From assembly GCA_036733345.1 (NCBI GenBank), contig DAINAR010000057.1, forward strand, positions 1 through 19,909: DNA of 19,909 nucleotides, in the 5' to 3' direction. This document shows positions 6,974-14,504 of this stretch, piece after piece. The DNA comes from JAFGMQ01 sp036733345. GTDB lineage: Bacteria; Desulfobacterota; DSM-4660; Desulfatiglandales; Desulfatiglandaceae. The translations under genes were made by a program, and so were the position numbers. Positions within the stretch are counted from its first letter, which is position 1. The number at the start of each line of letters is the position of its first letter. The notes below the pieces were generated by a model. The model was not told the DNA's origin. It worked only from the letters and a program-made list of their open reading frames with translations, and did no database searches.

Positions 6974-7141
6974 TACTGCAAACTACAGTTTATTCAAATT
7001 AATATAACTTAGTAGAGCATAATGCTGGGTGTCAGTATAATCTGAAAATTATATTGAGCTTCATAAGCTTAAAAAAAACAATCAATTGTAAGGATGATTT
7101 TGTTGCAGGGAATAAGGTATTAGAAATTCAATTTTTTGTCA

Positions 7142-7161
7142 ATTTGGTAAAAAAACCAAAT
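7142..7161 (+). promoter_or_regulatory. A-loop hairpin directly upstream of lptF
   Basis: ATTTGGT (7142-7148) and ACCAAAT (7155-7161) form a perfect 7-bp stem capped by six adenines, ending 14 nt before the lptF ATG. No Shine-Dalgarno is visible between the hairpin and the start. The structure could influence translation initiation, which is inference only. Confidence 0.35.
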
Positions 7162-7175
7162 AATATTATCTGATA

Positions 7176-8330
7176 ATGACCTTATATAAATATCTATTAA
7201 ATGAAATATGGCCAATATTTTTTGTCAGCCTTTTTGTTTCCGTTTTTATTATCCTGGCGGCCGATATGCTTTCAATTACTGAACTAATGGTTAATCATGG
7301 TGTCGGCCTTGGGCACGTGTTACTTATGGTTGTTTATCTCTTACCCGATATAACAGCCTTTGCATTGCCCGCTGTAAGTCTGATGGCTGTGGTTGTCGCT
7401 TTCCTGCGTCTATCGTCTGACAGTGAAATTATTGCACTGAAATCATGCGGTATAAGTCTGTATCAAATGATGCCGCCGGTAATACTGGTATCTTCGTTGG
7501 GTTTAATTTTTGCTGTTTTTATAGGTTTCATTGCGATGCCATGGGGTAACAGGTCTTTTAAAGATCTTCTTTACAATATTGCTCAGTCAAAGGCTGATCT
7601 TGGAATCAAGGAAAGGATTTTCTGCGAACCTTTTAACAATGTCATTTTTTATGTAAACAGTTTTTCAAGCAGAGAAAAGGTAATGAAAAATGTTTTTGTT
7701 GTGGACAGGCGTGATATAAACTCCACAAATACTATTGTCGCAAAAGAATCAAGAATATTTCTTTATCCTGAGGAACAGTCTATTATTCTTCGTTTTGAGA
7801 ATGGAACTATAATGGTAGTTGACAAAAATCTGAAGTCGGGCAGAACTATCAAATTCAGCAGTTATGATCTGAATATAGGGTTAAAAGATATCATGGCATC
7901 CATTGCATCGAGAAAACAGAAGCCCAATGAAATGTCCATAAAAGGTCTGAAAGAAGAATTAAAGGCACATACCAAAGGGAGTGTCAGATATAATAAGGTG
8001 TTGTTAGAGATGCTGGAAAGATTCTCTCTCCCGTTTGCTGTATTTTTAATGGCTATTATAGGAGTTCCGCTTGGTGCTCAGATAAAAACCCGCGAAAGAA
8101 CTGCAGGAATAGGGCTAAGTCTTGGAGTATTTGCAGCCTATTATATGTGTCTTGCAGGGATGAGAAGTTTATCTTCAACAGGCATAATATCTCCCAGCAT
8201 AGGCGTGTGGATTCCTGTTATTTTTCTATTTATTTCATGTGTTTTTTTGTTATGGAGAGTTGCAAATGAACGATCTGTTAACTTTTTTTCTGAGATTTTA
8301 TATAAAATAAAAAATCCCGGGCGGATTTAA
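7176..8330 (+). CDS. lptF: LPS export ABC transporter permease LptF
   Basis: A 384-residue YjgP/YjgQ-family permease. Three N-terminal membrane helices (about 12-32, 52-78, 98-120) are followed by a soluble periplasmic beta-jellyroll-like region (about 125-270) and three C-terminal helices (about 283-302, 312-330, 343-363). The loop SSDSEIIALKSCGISLYQMM between helices 2 and 3 is the family's coupling segment that contacts the LptB ATPase. With LptG and LptB it extracts LPS from the inner membrane and passes it to LptC/LptA. The ATG at 7176 fits the family N-terminus (MTLYKYLLNEI) but lacks a clear Shine-Dalgarno. It is the first gene of a tight operon, five bases ahead of lptG. LptB, LptC and LptA are not in the window. 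LptF and LptG are assigned by gene order and similarity style. Confidence 0.9.
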   Translation: MTLYKYLLNEIWPIFFVSLFVSVFIILAADMLSITELMVNHGVGLGHVLLMVVYLLPDITAFALPAVSLMAVVVAFLRLSSDSEIIALKSCGISLYQMMPPVILVSSLGLIFAVFIGFIAMPWGNRSFKDLLYNIAQSKADLGIKERIFCEPFNNVIFYVNSFSSREKVMKNVFVVDRRDINSTNTIVAKESRIFLYPEEQSIILRFENGTIMVVDKNLKSGRTIKFSSYDLNIGLKDIMASIASRKQKPNEMSIKGLKEELKAHTKGSVRYNKVLLEMLERFSLPFAVFLMAIIGVPLGAQIKTRERTAGIGLSLGVFAAYYMCLAGMRSLSSTGIISPSIGVWIPVIFLFISCVFLLWRVANERSVNFFSEILYKIKNPGRI

Positions 8331-8335
8331 AACAG

Positions 8336-9409
8336 ATGGGAATATTATCCAGATATCTTTTAAGGGAATTTCTAAAGCTCTTTGTCTTATTTCTGTTTGC
8401 TTTTCTGACTTTATACCTGATAGTTGATTTTATTCAGAAGATCGATGATTTTAATGAAGCAAATGCCCATGGCTTAATGCTGACCTATTTCTTTTTTAAG
8501 GCTCCATTAATAGTCAGTCAGATGATACCGGTTACAACGCTGCTTTCTGTTATTGTAATGTTTTCTCAAATGAAAAAGCACAATGAAATCATGGCGATGA
8601 AGTCATGCGGCATGAGTATATTTAAAATCTCAAAACCTGTCATTGCAGTTTCGATACTGCTTTCGATTTCGGTATTTCTTTTTTCAGAATTAATTATCCC
8701 TTACACCAGTGCAAGGAGCAACCATATATGGCATGTTGACCTGGATAAAAGTAAAAAGGAAGGTATCTATGGACAAAATTGTATCTGGTATAAAGGGAAA
8801 GATTCCATCTACTGGATAGGGCATTTTGATTCACAAAACAATATCATGAAAGATGTCACCTTTTATTTTTTTGATGCATATTACAAAGTGAAAAAAAGAA
8901 TAGATGCCCGAACTGGTGTCTGGAATGGAGACAGTTGGGAGCTTAAAGAAGGCATCATACAAAAACTCTGTGATGATGGAGGCTATGATTTCAAGAGGTT
9001 TGCTAAAACAGACGCGGAAATACCTGAAGGCCCGGAGGCATTTGTAAGAACCGTTAAACTGCCTGAGGAAATGAGTTACTGGCAGTTGAAGAGGTATGCT
9101 GAAAAGGTCAGACTTGAAGGTTATGATGCCGCGGGATATCTTGTTGATATGAATATTAAACTGGCATTTCCCATGATCAATTTAATAATGACAATTATAG
9201 GGATTGTGATAGCGCTGGGAGTAAAAAAAGGTGGGACACCGGTTTCAGTTTCCGCTGGTGTGGTTTTCTGTTTTCTCTATTTAGTAACACTTGGTTTTAT
9301 GCGTGCACTTGGCATTTCGGGAGTGCTGCCGCCCGGATTATCAGCATGGATGGCGAATATCATTTTTTTGCTCATTGGTGTATATTTAATGATTCACCTG
9401 AGAACCTGA
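8336..9409 (+). CDS. lptG: LPS export ABC transporter permease LptG
   Basis: A 357-residue YjgP/YjgQ-family permease with the same plan as its neighbour: MGILSRYLLREFLKLFVLFLF start, three helices within the first 120 residues, a periplasmic domain from about 120 to 265 and three helices at about 275-297, 302-322 and 335-354. The coupling loop reads KKHNEIMAMKSCGMSIFKI. It partners LptF in the LptB2FG extractor. It begins five bases after lptF, so the pair is surely co-transcribed, and the glycosyltransferase genes follow with a 43-nt gap. The ACAG just upstream is a poor Shine-Dalgarno, so translational coupling to lptF is likely. Confidence 0.9.
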   Translation: MGILSRYLLREFLKLFVLFLFAFLTLYLIVDFIQKIDDFNEANAHGLMLTYFFFKAPLIVSQMIPVTTLLSVIVMFSQMKKHNEIMAMKSCGMSIFKISKPVIAVSILLSISVFLFSELIIPYTSARSNHIWHVDLDKSKKEGIYGQNCIWYKGKDSIYWIGHFDSQNNIMKDVTFYFFDAYYKVKKRIDARTGVWNGDSWELKEGIIQKLCDDGGYDFKRFAKTDAEIPEGPEAFVRTVKLPEEMSYWQLKRYAEKVRLEGYDAAGYLVDMNIKLAFPMINLIMTIIGIVIALGVKKGGTPVSVSAGVVFCFLYLVTLGFMRALGISGVLPPGLSAWMANIIFLLIGVYLMIHLRT

Positions 9410-9452
9410 TGGGAATTTGCTAATCGTTTCATTGTGTAGTTACAGGATTTTT

Positions 9453-10220
9453 ATGCCGATTTCAGTATGCATAATATGCTTTAATGAAGAGAAAAATATC
9501 GCCCGGCTCCTTGAGAGTTCAAAGTGGGCCGATGAAATAATTATAGTGGATTCATTGAGCCAGGACAGAACGGTTGAAATTGCCAGCCAGTATACTGATA
9601 AAGTATTTACGAGGTCCTGGACAGGATACGAGGATCAGAAGAATTTTGCACTCTCAAAGGCAACAAAGGACTGGGTGCTGAGTGCTGATGCCGACGAAGA
9701 GATATCAGAAGCCCTTCAAAAAGAGGTTATTAATGAGATTTCCAGATCGGATGCAAAGGATGGCTATTGGATTCCGCGGAAATCATTTTACCAGGGGAGA
9801 TGGATTAAGCACAGTGGCTTCTACCCGGACAGACAACTTCGCCTTTTCAGGCGAAAGAGAGCATGCTGGACCGGGGGCAGAGTCCATGAAAGGGTGGAGG
9901 TGAAAGGAAGCCTTGGAGGATTGAAGAATGACCTTTTACATTATCCTTATAAGGGTGTTATTTCAGGGCAAATTAACACAATAAACAGCTTTTCCGGGCT
10001 GATTGCCGAAGAAATGTATGAAAGAGGGAAAAGATGCCACCTTTTTCTGCTCCTTTTGCGTCCTCTGTTTAAATTCATTGAAGTATATTTCTATAAACTG
10101 GGCTTCTTAGACGGTATTGCAGGTTTAATTATTGCTGTCTCTTCCGCCTATGCCATGTTTGTGCGTTATGTCAAACTCAGAGAAATTGAGAACCGTCTTG
10201 AAAACCAGATCTCCTTATGA
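9453..10220 (+). CDS. Family 2 glycosyltransferase, WaaE/KdtX-like LPS core type
   Basis: A GT-A fold glycosyltransferase of 255 residues from the ATG at 9453. I prefer it to a TTG at 9417 because MPISVCIICFNEEKNIARLL is the usual N-terminus and ACAGGA lies five bases upstream. Features are SVCIICFNEE, the short IIVDSLSQDRT nucleotide-binding segment, SADADEEI (metal-binding DxD) and GRVHERVEVKG. The C-terminal hydrophobic stretch LGFLDGIAGLIIAVSSAYAM would anchor it to the membrane. This layout is that of the WaaE/KdtX group, which adds glucose or a related hexose to the LPS inner core. The position straight after lptFG supports a core or LOS role. The exact sugar is unknown. Confidence 0.8.
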   Translation: MPISVCIICFNEEKNIARLLESSKWADEIIIVDSLSQDRTVEIASQYTDKVFTRSWTGYEDQKNFALSKATKDWVLSADADEEISEALQKEVINEISRSDAKDGYWIPRKSFYQGRWIKHSGFYPDRQLRLFRRKRACWTGGRVHERVEVKGSLGGLKNDLLHYPYKGVISGQINTINSFSGLIAEEMYERGKRCHLFLLLLRPLFKFIEVYFYKLGFLDGIAGLIIAVSSAYAMFVRYVKLREIENRLENQISL

Positions 10221-11064
10221 CCTTTCGGTTATTATAATCAATTATAATACGGCAGATTTGCTTGCAGGATGTCTGAACTCCGTTTTTGAACAGTCCGGCT
10301 GTAAATTTGAGGTAATTGTGGTTGACAATGCATCTCATGACAATAGTCAGAGTATTGTAAGAAATCAATTCCCTTACGTAAAACTGATTGCAAATGAGAG
10401 CAATATTGGATTCTCACGGGCAAATAATAAGGGGCTGGAGGTATGTGGTGGAGATTACATATATTTTTTAAATCCAGACACAGAATTAAGGCAGGGTGTA
10501 TTCATATCCATGATAGAATTTATGGATTCATATAAGGATATCGGCCTTGCAGGAACAGGTATTGTAAATCCTGACGGATCTTTTCAGCCATCTTTGGAAA
10601 CACATTATCCCGGCCAGAGACATGCAAAACGTGAACTCAAGGGATTAAGGGGCGATATCGCATGGGTTTTAGGCGCAAGCATGATAATCAGGCGTGAGAT
10701 TATCCAGGAACTGGGCGGCTTTGATGAAAGATTTTTTCTATACGGAGAAGATCAGGATCTGTGTCTTAGAGTCAGAAAAGCCGGCTGGGTAATTGGCTTT
10801 ATACCTGATGCGGTGGCAGTTCATTGGGGAGCGCAGAGTGAGAGGGATAATCTTCCGGTAGAGGTCTGGAAAAAAAAACTGGATGCAGAGGTTTTGTTCT
10901 ATAAAAAGCACTATTCAAAAAGTACGGTGGCGGCAATAAAAAGAGGTAATCTTCTGCAGGCATTCTGGAGGGTTTTTACCTTGAAACTTACACTTCCGTT
11001 TTGTGCTGATAAGCATGTCTGCATAAGAAAACTGGAGAAGTATCAGCTGCTGTTAAATAAATGA
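10168..11064 (+). CDS. Family 2 glycosyltransferase, rhamnosyltransferase-like
   Basis: A GT-A fold enzyme of 298 residues from the ATG at 10168; a TTG at 10198 is an alternative. It overlaps the end of the preceding gene by about 53 bases in another frame, so coupled translation is likely. Motifs: SVIIINYNTADLL, VIVVDNASHDNS, SNIGFSRANNKGLE, YFLNPDTEL (metal-binding DxD equivalent) and LGGFDERFFLYGEDQDLCLR, the acceptor-side signature of the WbbL/rhamnosyltransferase-type subgroup. It is expected at the cytoplasmic face of the inner membrane, adding a deoxy-hexose or hexose to the growing core or O-glycan. Donor and acceptor cannot be read from the sequence. Confidence 0.8.
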   Translation: MSNSEKLRTVLKTRSPYDLSVIIINYNTADLLAGCLNSVFEQSGCKFEVIVVDNASHDNSQSIVRNQFPYVKLIANESNIGFSRANNKGLEVCGGDYIYFLNPDTELRQGVFISMIEFMDSYKDIGLAGTGIVNPDGSFQPSLETHYPGQRHAKRELKGLRGDIAWVLGASMIIRREIIQELGGFDERFFLYGEDQDLCLRVRKAGWVIGFIPDAVAVHWGAQSERDNLPVEVWKKKLDAEVLFYKKHYSKSTVAAIKRGNLLQAFWRVFTLKLTLPFCADKHVCIRKLEKYQLLLNK

Positions 11065-11073
11065 GCCTTTGAG

Positions 11074-12201
11074 ATGAAGATAGGAGTTGTAATCCCAAAA
11101 TACGGTCTTGTAGGCGGTGCTGAAAGCTTTTCATATGAGCTTACAGAACGCCTTGCTTTGCGTGACGGCCTTGAGGTTCATGTGTTTGCAAATAAGTGGC
11201 GTCAGGGCAAATCACCTGTTATATTTCATAAGGTCTCAAGAATTGGCTTCCCTCGTTTCCTAAGACAAATCAGTTTTGCATATTCTGCAAACAGAAAGAT
11301 ACTGTCCACCAATTGTGATTTGATACACAGCCACGACCGGATATTTTGCGCTGATATCTTTACCATGCACGGCATCCCTCACAGGACCTGGATAAAAGAG
11401 GCGAGAAGGAAGCATTTAAGCCTCTTTGACAGATCTCTGATCTGGCTTGAGAAAAAGACGCTGGAGAACTCGCGCATGCATGCGGTTTTACCAGTCTCGA
11501 CTCTTGTAAGGGATGAGCTTTTAAAGAGTTATAATATCCCGGAATCAAGGCTCGAAGTAGTTCACCCCGGTATTTCGGAAGAGCGTTTTTCCGGACTGGA
11601 TCGTCAGGTCTGCAGGAATGTGATTCGCAGTCGTCATGGCCTGTCTGAAAAGGATATTGTAATACTGTTCGTAGGAATGAATTTTGAGATCAAACGTCTG
11701 GATCTGGTCATAAGGGGAACCGCCGAATTAATTGCAAAGGATAAGAGATTTCAGTGCCTGAAGGTGCTGGCGGTCGGAAAAGGCGAAACGAAGCGATATC
11801 AAACGCTGGCAAATGATCTGGGAATTTCAGGACATATCATTTTTGCCGGTGTAAGCAGTGATGTTGAAAAATATTATCTGGCAGGTGATATATTTGCAAT
11901 GCCGTCTGTTTTTGACACATTTGGAATTGCAGTGCTTGAGGCCATGTTTGCAGGTCTTCCTGTAATCATAAGCTCTAAAGTCGGTGCAAAGGATCTTATG
12001 GAATCAGGAGTGCAGGGATTTGTGCTCGGAGAAAATCCTGACATCTTTGAATTCAGCAGGTGTATTGAATTTCTTATCATAAATGAAAACCGTATGGAAA
12101 TGGGCGAAAATGCCAGAAACACGGCTGAAAGCCATACATGGGACAGGGTTGCGGATAAGGTATACAATTTGTACATATCGTTTTTTGGAAAAGAGCTATA
12201 G
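11074..12201 (+). CDS. Family 4 glycosyltransferase, WaaG-like
   Basis: A 375-residue GT-B enzyme. The N-terminal Rossmann domain starts MKIGVVIPKYGLVGGAESFS, a glycine-rich acceptor loop. The linker has LEVVHPGISEERF and the C-terminal donor domain starts ILFVGMNFEIKRLDLVI, with K in the phosphate-contact position. The E-x7-E motif is present as D281-x7-E289 within VFDTFGIAVLEAMFAGLPV, so the first acid is Asp rather than Glu. Retaining GT4 enzymes of this pattern include WaaG, which adds the first outer-core glucose. Nine bases separate it from the preceding gene and three from the next, so it is in the operon. Specific donor not assignable. Confidence 0.82.
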   Translation: MKIGVVIPKYGLVGGAESFSYELTERLALRDGLEVHVFANKWRQGKSPVIFHKVSRIGFPRFLRQISFAYSANRKILSTNCDLIHSHDRIFCADIFTMHGIPHRTWIKEARRKHLSLFDRSLIWLEKKTLENSRMHAVLPVSTLVRDELLKSYNIPESRLEVVHPGISEERFSGLDRQVCRNVIRSRHGLSEKDIVILFVGMNFEIKRLDLVIRGTAELIAKDKRFQCLKVLAVGKGETKRYQTLANDLGISGHIIFAGVSSDVEKYYLAGDIFAMPSVFDTFGIAVLEAMFAGLPVIISSKVGAKDLMESGVQGFVLGENPDIFEFSRCIEFLIINENRMEMGENARNTAESHTWDRVADKVYNLYISFFGKEL

Positions 12202-12204
12202 TTA

Positions 12205-13029
12205 ATGGAAAGTGCACCAGAGGAATGCATATTATGCGGTTCCAGCACAAGAGAATTGCTGATAGAAAAGGATTCCTGGAAGGTTTGTCGCTGTACGAAC
12301 TGCGGACTGGGTTTCCTGGATCCAAGGCCCTCGGAGGATGAAATAAAAATCCTGTATGGCAAGGAGTACTTTTCGCGCAGTTATGACAAAGGGTTCGATC
12401 CTGATTCGGTTGAATTCAAAAAACGGCTCAGCCAGGAGACCCATCGCATAAGGTTCTTCAGGGGATTTAAGAAAAGGGGAAGCATCCTCGATATTGGATG
12501 TGGAAACGGATATTTTCTTGCGGCCTGCCGAGCTGAGGGATACGACGTGCAGGGACTGGATATATCAGACTGGGCTTCTGAGTTCGCTGTTGAAAGACTG
12601 GGAATCCCGGTTATTACAGGTGAGATAGATTCTGTTGGTATACCCTCGAACAGTTATGACATTATTTCCATGTGGCACTTCCTTGAACATACACGTAATC
12701 CGCGCATGACAATATCAAAGGTCTTATCATGGCTGAAAAGTGACGGAATACTGATTATTGATGTGCCCAATTATGAGAGCACTGATGCCCGCTTAAACAG
12801 GGAGGAATGGGTCGGATGGCAGCTCCCATATCACCTGTATCATTTTACCCCTGAAAGCCTGGAAATGCTTCTTGATATTTTTGAACTTCGTATAGAAAAG
12901 CGAAAGACTTATCACTCGGAAGCCATCAAGAATAGATTGAGAGAAATATGTGTGCCGAAACCGTTAGCCCGCCTGCTTGCCAGGATGTACTCCGGAACCA
13001 GCCTGGCCGTTGTTTCAAAGAGAAAATAG
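12205..13029 (+). CDS. SAM-dependent methyltransferase with N-terminal zinc finger
   Basis: A 274-residue class I methyltransferase. C8-x2-C11 and C30-x2-C33 make a small N-terminal zinc ribbon (CILCGSS to CTNCGLGF). The SAM-binding motif I is ILDIGCGNGYF (DIGCGNG at 96-102), followed by the acidic VQGLDIS and the DIISMWHFLEH motif IV-like stretch. This zinc-ribbon plus Methyltransf_23 layout is common in surface-polysaccharide clusters, where such enzymes methylate sugars or related intermediates (known from the family). It sits three bases after the GT4 gene and is the last gene of the lptF operon. Its substrate is probably a core or O-chain sugar; this is inference from position. Confidence 0.82.
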   Translation: MESAPEECILCGSSTRELLIEKDSWKVCRCTNCGLGFLDPRPSEDEIKILYGKEYFSRSYDKGFDPDSVEFKKRLSQETHRIRFFRGFKKRGSILDIGCGNGYFLAACRAEGYDVQGLDISDWASEFAVERLGIPVITGEIDSVGIPSNSYDIISMWHFLEHTRNPRMTISKVLSWLKSDGILIIDVPNYESTDARLNREEWVGWQLPYHLYHFTPESLEMLLDIFELRIEKRKTYHSEAIKNRLREICVPKPLARLLARMYSGTSLAVVSKRK

Positions 13030-13280
13030 CCATATTTTTAAGATCTTGCGTATTAACTGTAATTTTTTACGGGACTCGCAGGATTATCTTATTTATTAGT
13101 TTTGGTATTTAGTATAAAATACAAACAGTGGTTATCTTAACTGGAAACTAATTGAATTGGCTGAAATATTTATAACTTATCACCCTTGAACTTGCTCAGG
13201 TTATAGGCTATTCATTAATTGCAAACTAACTATCCATTAAATGTATTTAAATGGCTTATCTTAAATAGCAGGAGTATGTT
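13030..13280 (+). promoter_or_regulatory. Intergenic region before the PP2C gene
   Basis: These 251 bases are AT-rich and carry no credible open frame. TTGAAC and TATTCA with a 17-nt spacer near 13187-13215 are a poor promoter match. No convincing terminator hairpin follows the methyltransferase gene. An AGGAG at 13270-13274 serves the TTG start at 13281. Confidence 0.3.
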
Positions 13281-14162
13281 TTGTATACTGCAAAATGGGG
13301 CGTGGCGACAGATACAGGTCGCCGGCGTGACCACAATGAAGACAGCCACTATATTGATCCTGAAGCCGGATTATTTGTGATATCCGACGGGATGGGCGGA
13401 CATCAGGCTGGCGAAGTGGCCAGTGCACTGGCTGTGAAGACAATTGCTGATGCTGTTCTTGCCGGCCATTCCCTGAAGAAGTCAGTGGCATTAGCACATG
13501 ACGCTATTCTCAACGCAAGTAAAAAGGGCCCGGGAGTTCGCGGCATGGGTGCAACTGCGGTAGCTCTTCTGCTTAAGGGGAGTCTTTATGAAATCGCATG
13601 GGTGGGAGACAGCCGGGGTTATCTATGGGACAGCTCCAAGGGAGAGTTAAGACAAATCACTCGTGATCATTCCCTGGTTCAGCAAATGCTTGACTCAGGC
13701 ACCCTCAAACCTGAAGAGGCCAGAAATCACCCTAAAGGCAATGTTGTGACTCAGGCCTTAGGTGTCATTAATATGCCGGAGCTGACAGTAGATACGGTTA
13801 CCGGGAAGCTTAGTGCCGGTCAGCAACTATTGCTATGCAGTGATGGCCTTACAGGCGAACTTGATGACTCTGAGATTGCCGATCATCTCAGAAAGAAAGG
13901 TACCATTCAGGAAATAGCAGAAAGACTGGTGGATTCTGCCAACAGTCGAGGAGGAAAGGATAATATCACATTAATTCTTGTCCCGGCGTCCCCTGAATCG
14001 TCCAGCATTTCTAAATCAGACGAAACACTTTCCATGGAAGCCAAAGCACTCAACCAGCATGCTGTCAATGGCAAAAAATCCAATGTCAGGAAAATTGCGC
14101 TTGCTGCCCTGATCGCCGGGACATTGCTGCTGGTTATGGCCGTGGTGCGCTGGGTTTTATAA
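13281..14162 (+). CDS. PP2C-type Ser/Thr protein phosphatase with C-terminal membrane anchor
   Basis: A 293-residue PPM-family phosphatase. Metal and phosphate motifs are all present: RRRDHNEDS (14-22), FVISDGMGGHQAGE (D36-G37), GMGATAVALLL, WVGDSRGYLW, RDHSLVQQML, NVVTQALG, LLLCSDGLTGELDD and GGKDNITLILV. It should be a manganese- or magnesium-dependent phosphatase reversing Ser/Thr kinase phosphorylation. After a polar linker of about 40 residues, residues 275-292 form one hydrophobic helix, so it is tail-anchored with the catalytic domain in the cytoplasm. The start is TTG at 13281 with AGGAG six bases upstream; the nearby ATG at 13276 is out of frame. No kinase or FHA partner is next to it. 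Confidence 0.92.
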   Translation: MYTAKWGVATDTGRRRDHNEDSHYIDPEAGLFVISDGMGGHQAGEVASALAVKTIADAVLAGHSLKKSVALAHDAILNASKKGPGVRGMGATAVALLLKGSLYEIAWVGDSRGYLWDSSKGELRQITRDHSLVQQMLDSGTLKPEEARNHPKGNVVTQALGVINMPELTVDTVTGKLSAGQQLLLCSDGLTGELDDSEIADHLRKKGTIQEIAERLVDSANSRGGKDNITLILVPASPESSSISKSDETLSMEAKALNQHAVNGKKSNVRKIALAALIAGTLLLVMAVVRWVL

Positions 14163-14283
14163 ATTTAAAATACCCGCATGTGCAGGGCCGTCCATCCAAG
14201 GGTATGCCCATGATATCTTATACAAAACTGTTAAATTGGCGGATATTCAGTTCTTTTTATCCGAGGCGGACAAGATCTGCCAA

Positions 14284-14343
14284 CCAGCCAAAGGCTGGTA
14301 AAAGGCTGGTAAAAGGCTGGTAAAAGGCTGGTAAAAGGCAGCC
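14284..14343. repeat. 11-bp tandem array with flanking hairpin
   Basis: Four perfect copies of AAAGGCTGGTA occupy 14290-14333, followed by a partial copy to 14339. The array is preceded by CCAGCC (14284-14289), which forms a 6-bp, 3-nt-loop hairpin with the first GGCTGG (14293-14298). It lies in the 342-nt gap between the PP2C gene and the next membrane-protein gene. Shortly downstream, CCCCT-GGGA-AGGGG is a further small hairpin. No other gene or promoter is evident in the gap. Confidence 0.85.
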
Positions 14344-14504
14344 AAGTCCTCTCCCCCTGGGAAGGGGTAGTTAATTTGCCCGGCTCAAGACATGCGTATT
14401 GAGATAATTCTGAATTAGCAGTAAAAAACTGATCGGATGACCAAAAAAGGGCCTTGACTGCTGTTTTCCATTTCATGCCCTGTGCAGTATAGAGAAAGGA
14501 AGAT

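Noticed and set aside
9417..9452. TTG start adding 12 residues to the first GT2
   Set aside because: The extra residues do not belong to the GT2 fold, and the ATG at 9453 has ACAGGA at the right distance and the conserved N-terminus.
14290..14339. Repeat array as a possible CRISPR
   Set aside because: Units are 11 bp and directly abutting, with no spacers and no cas genes.
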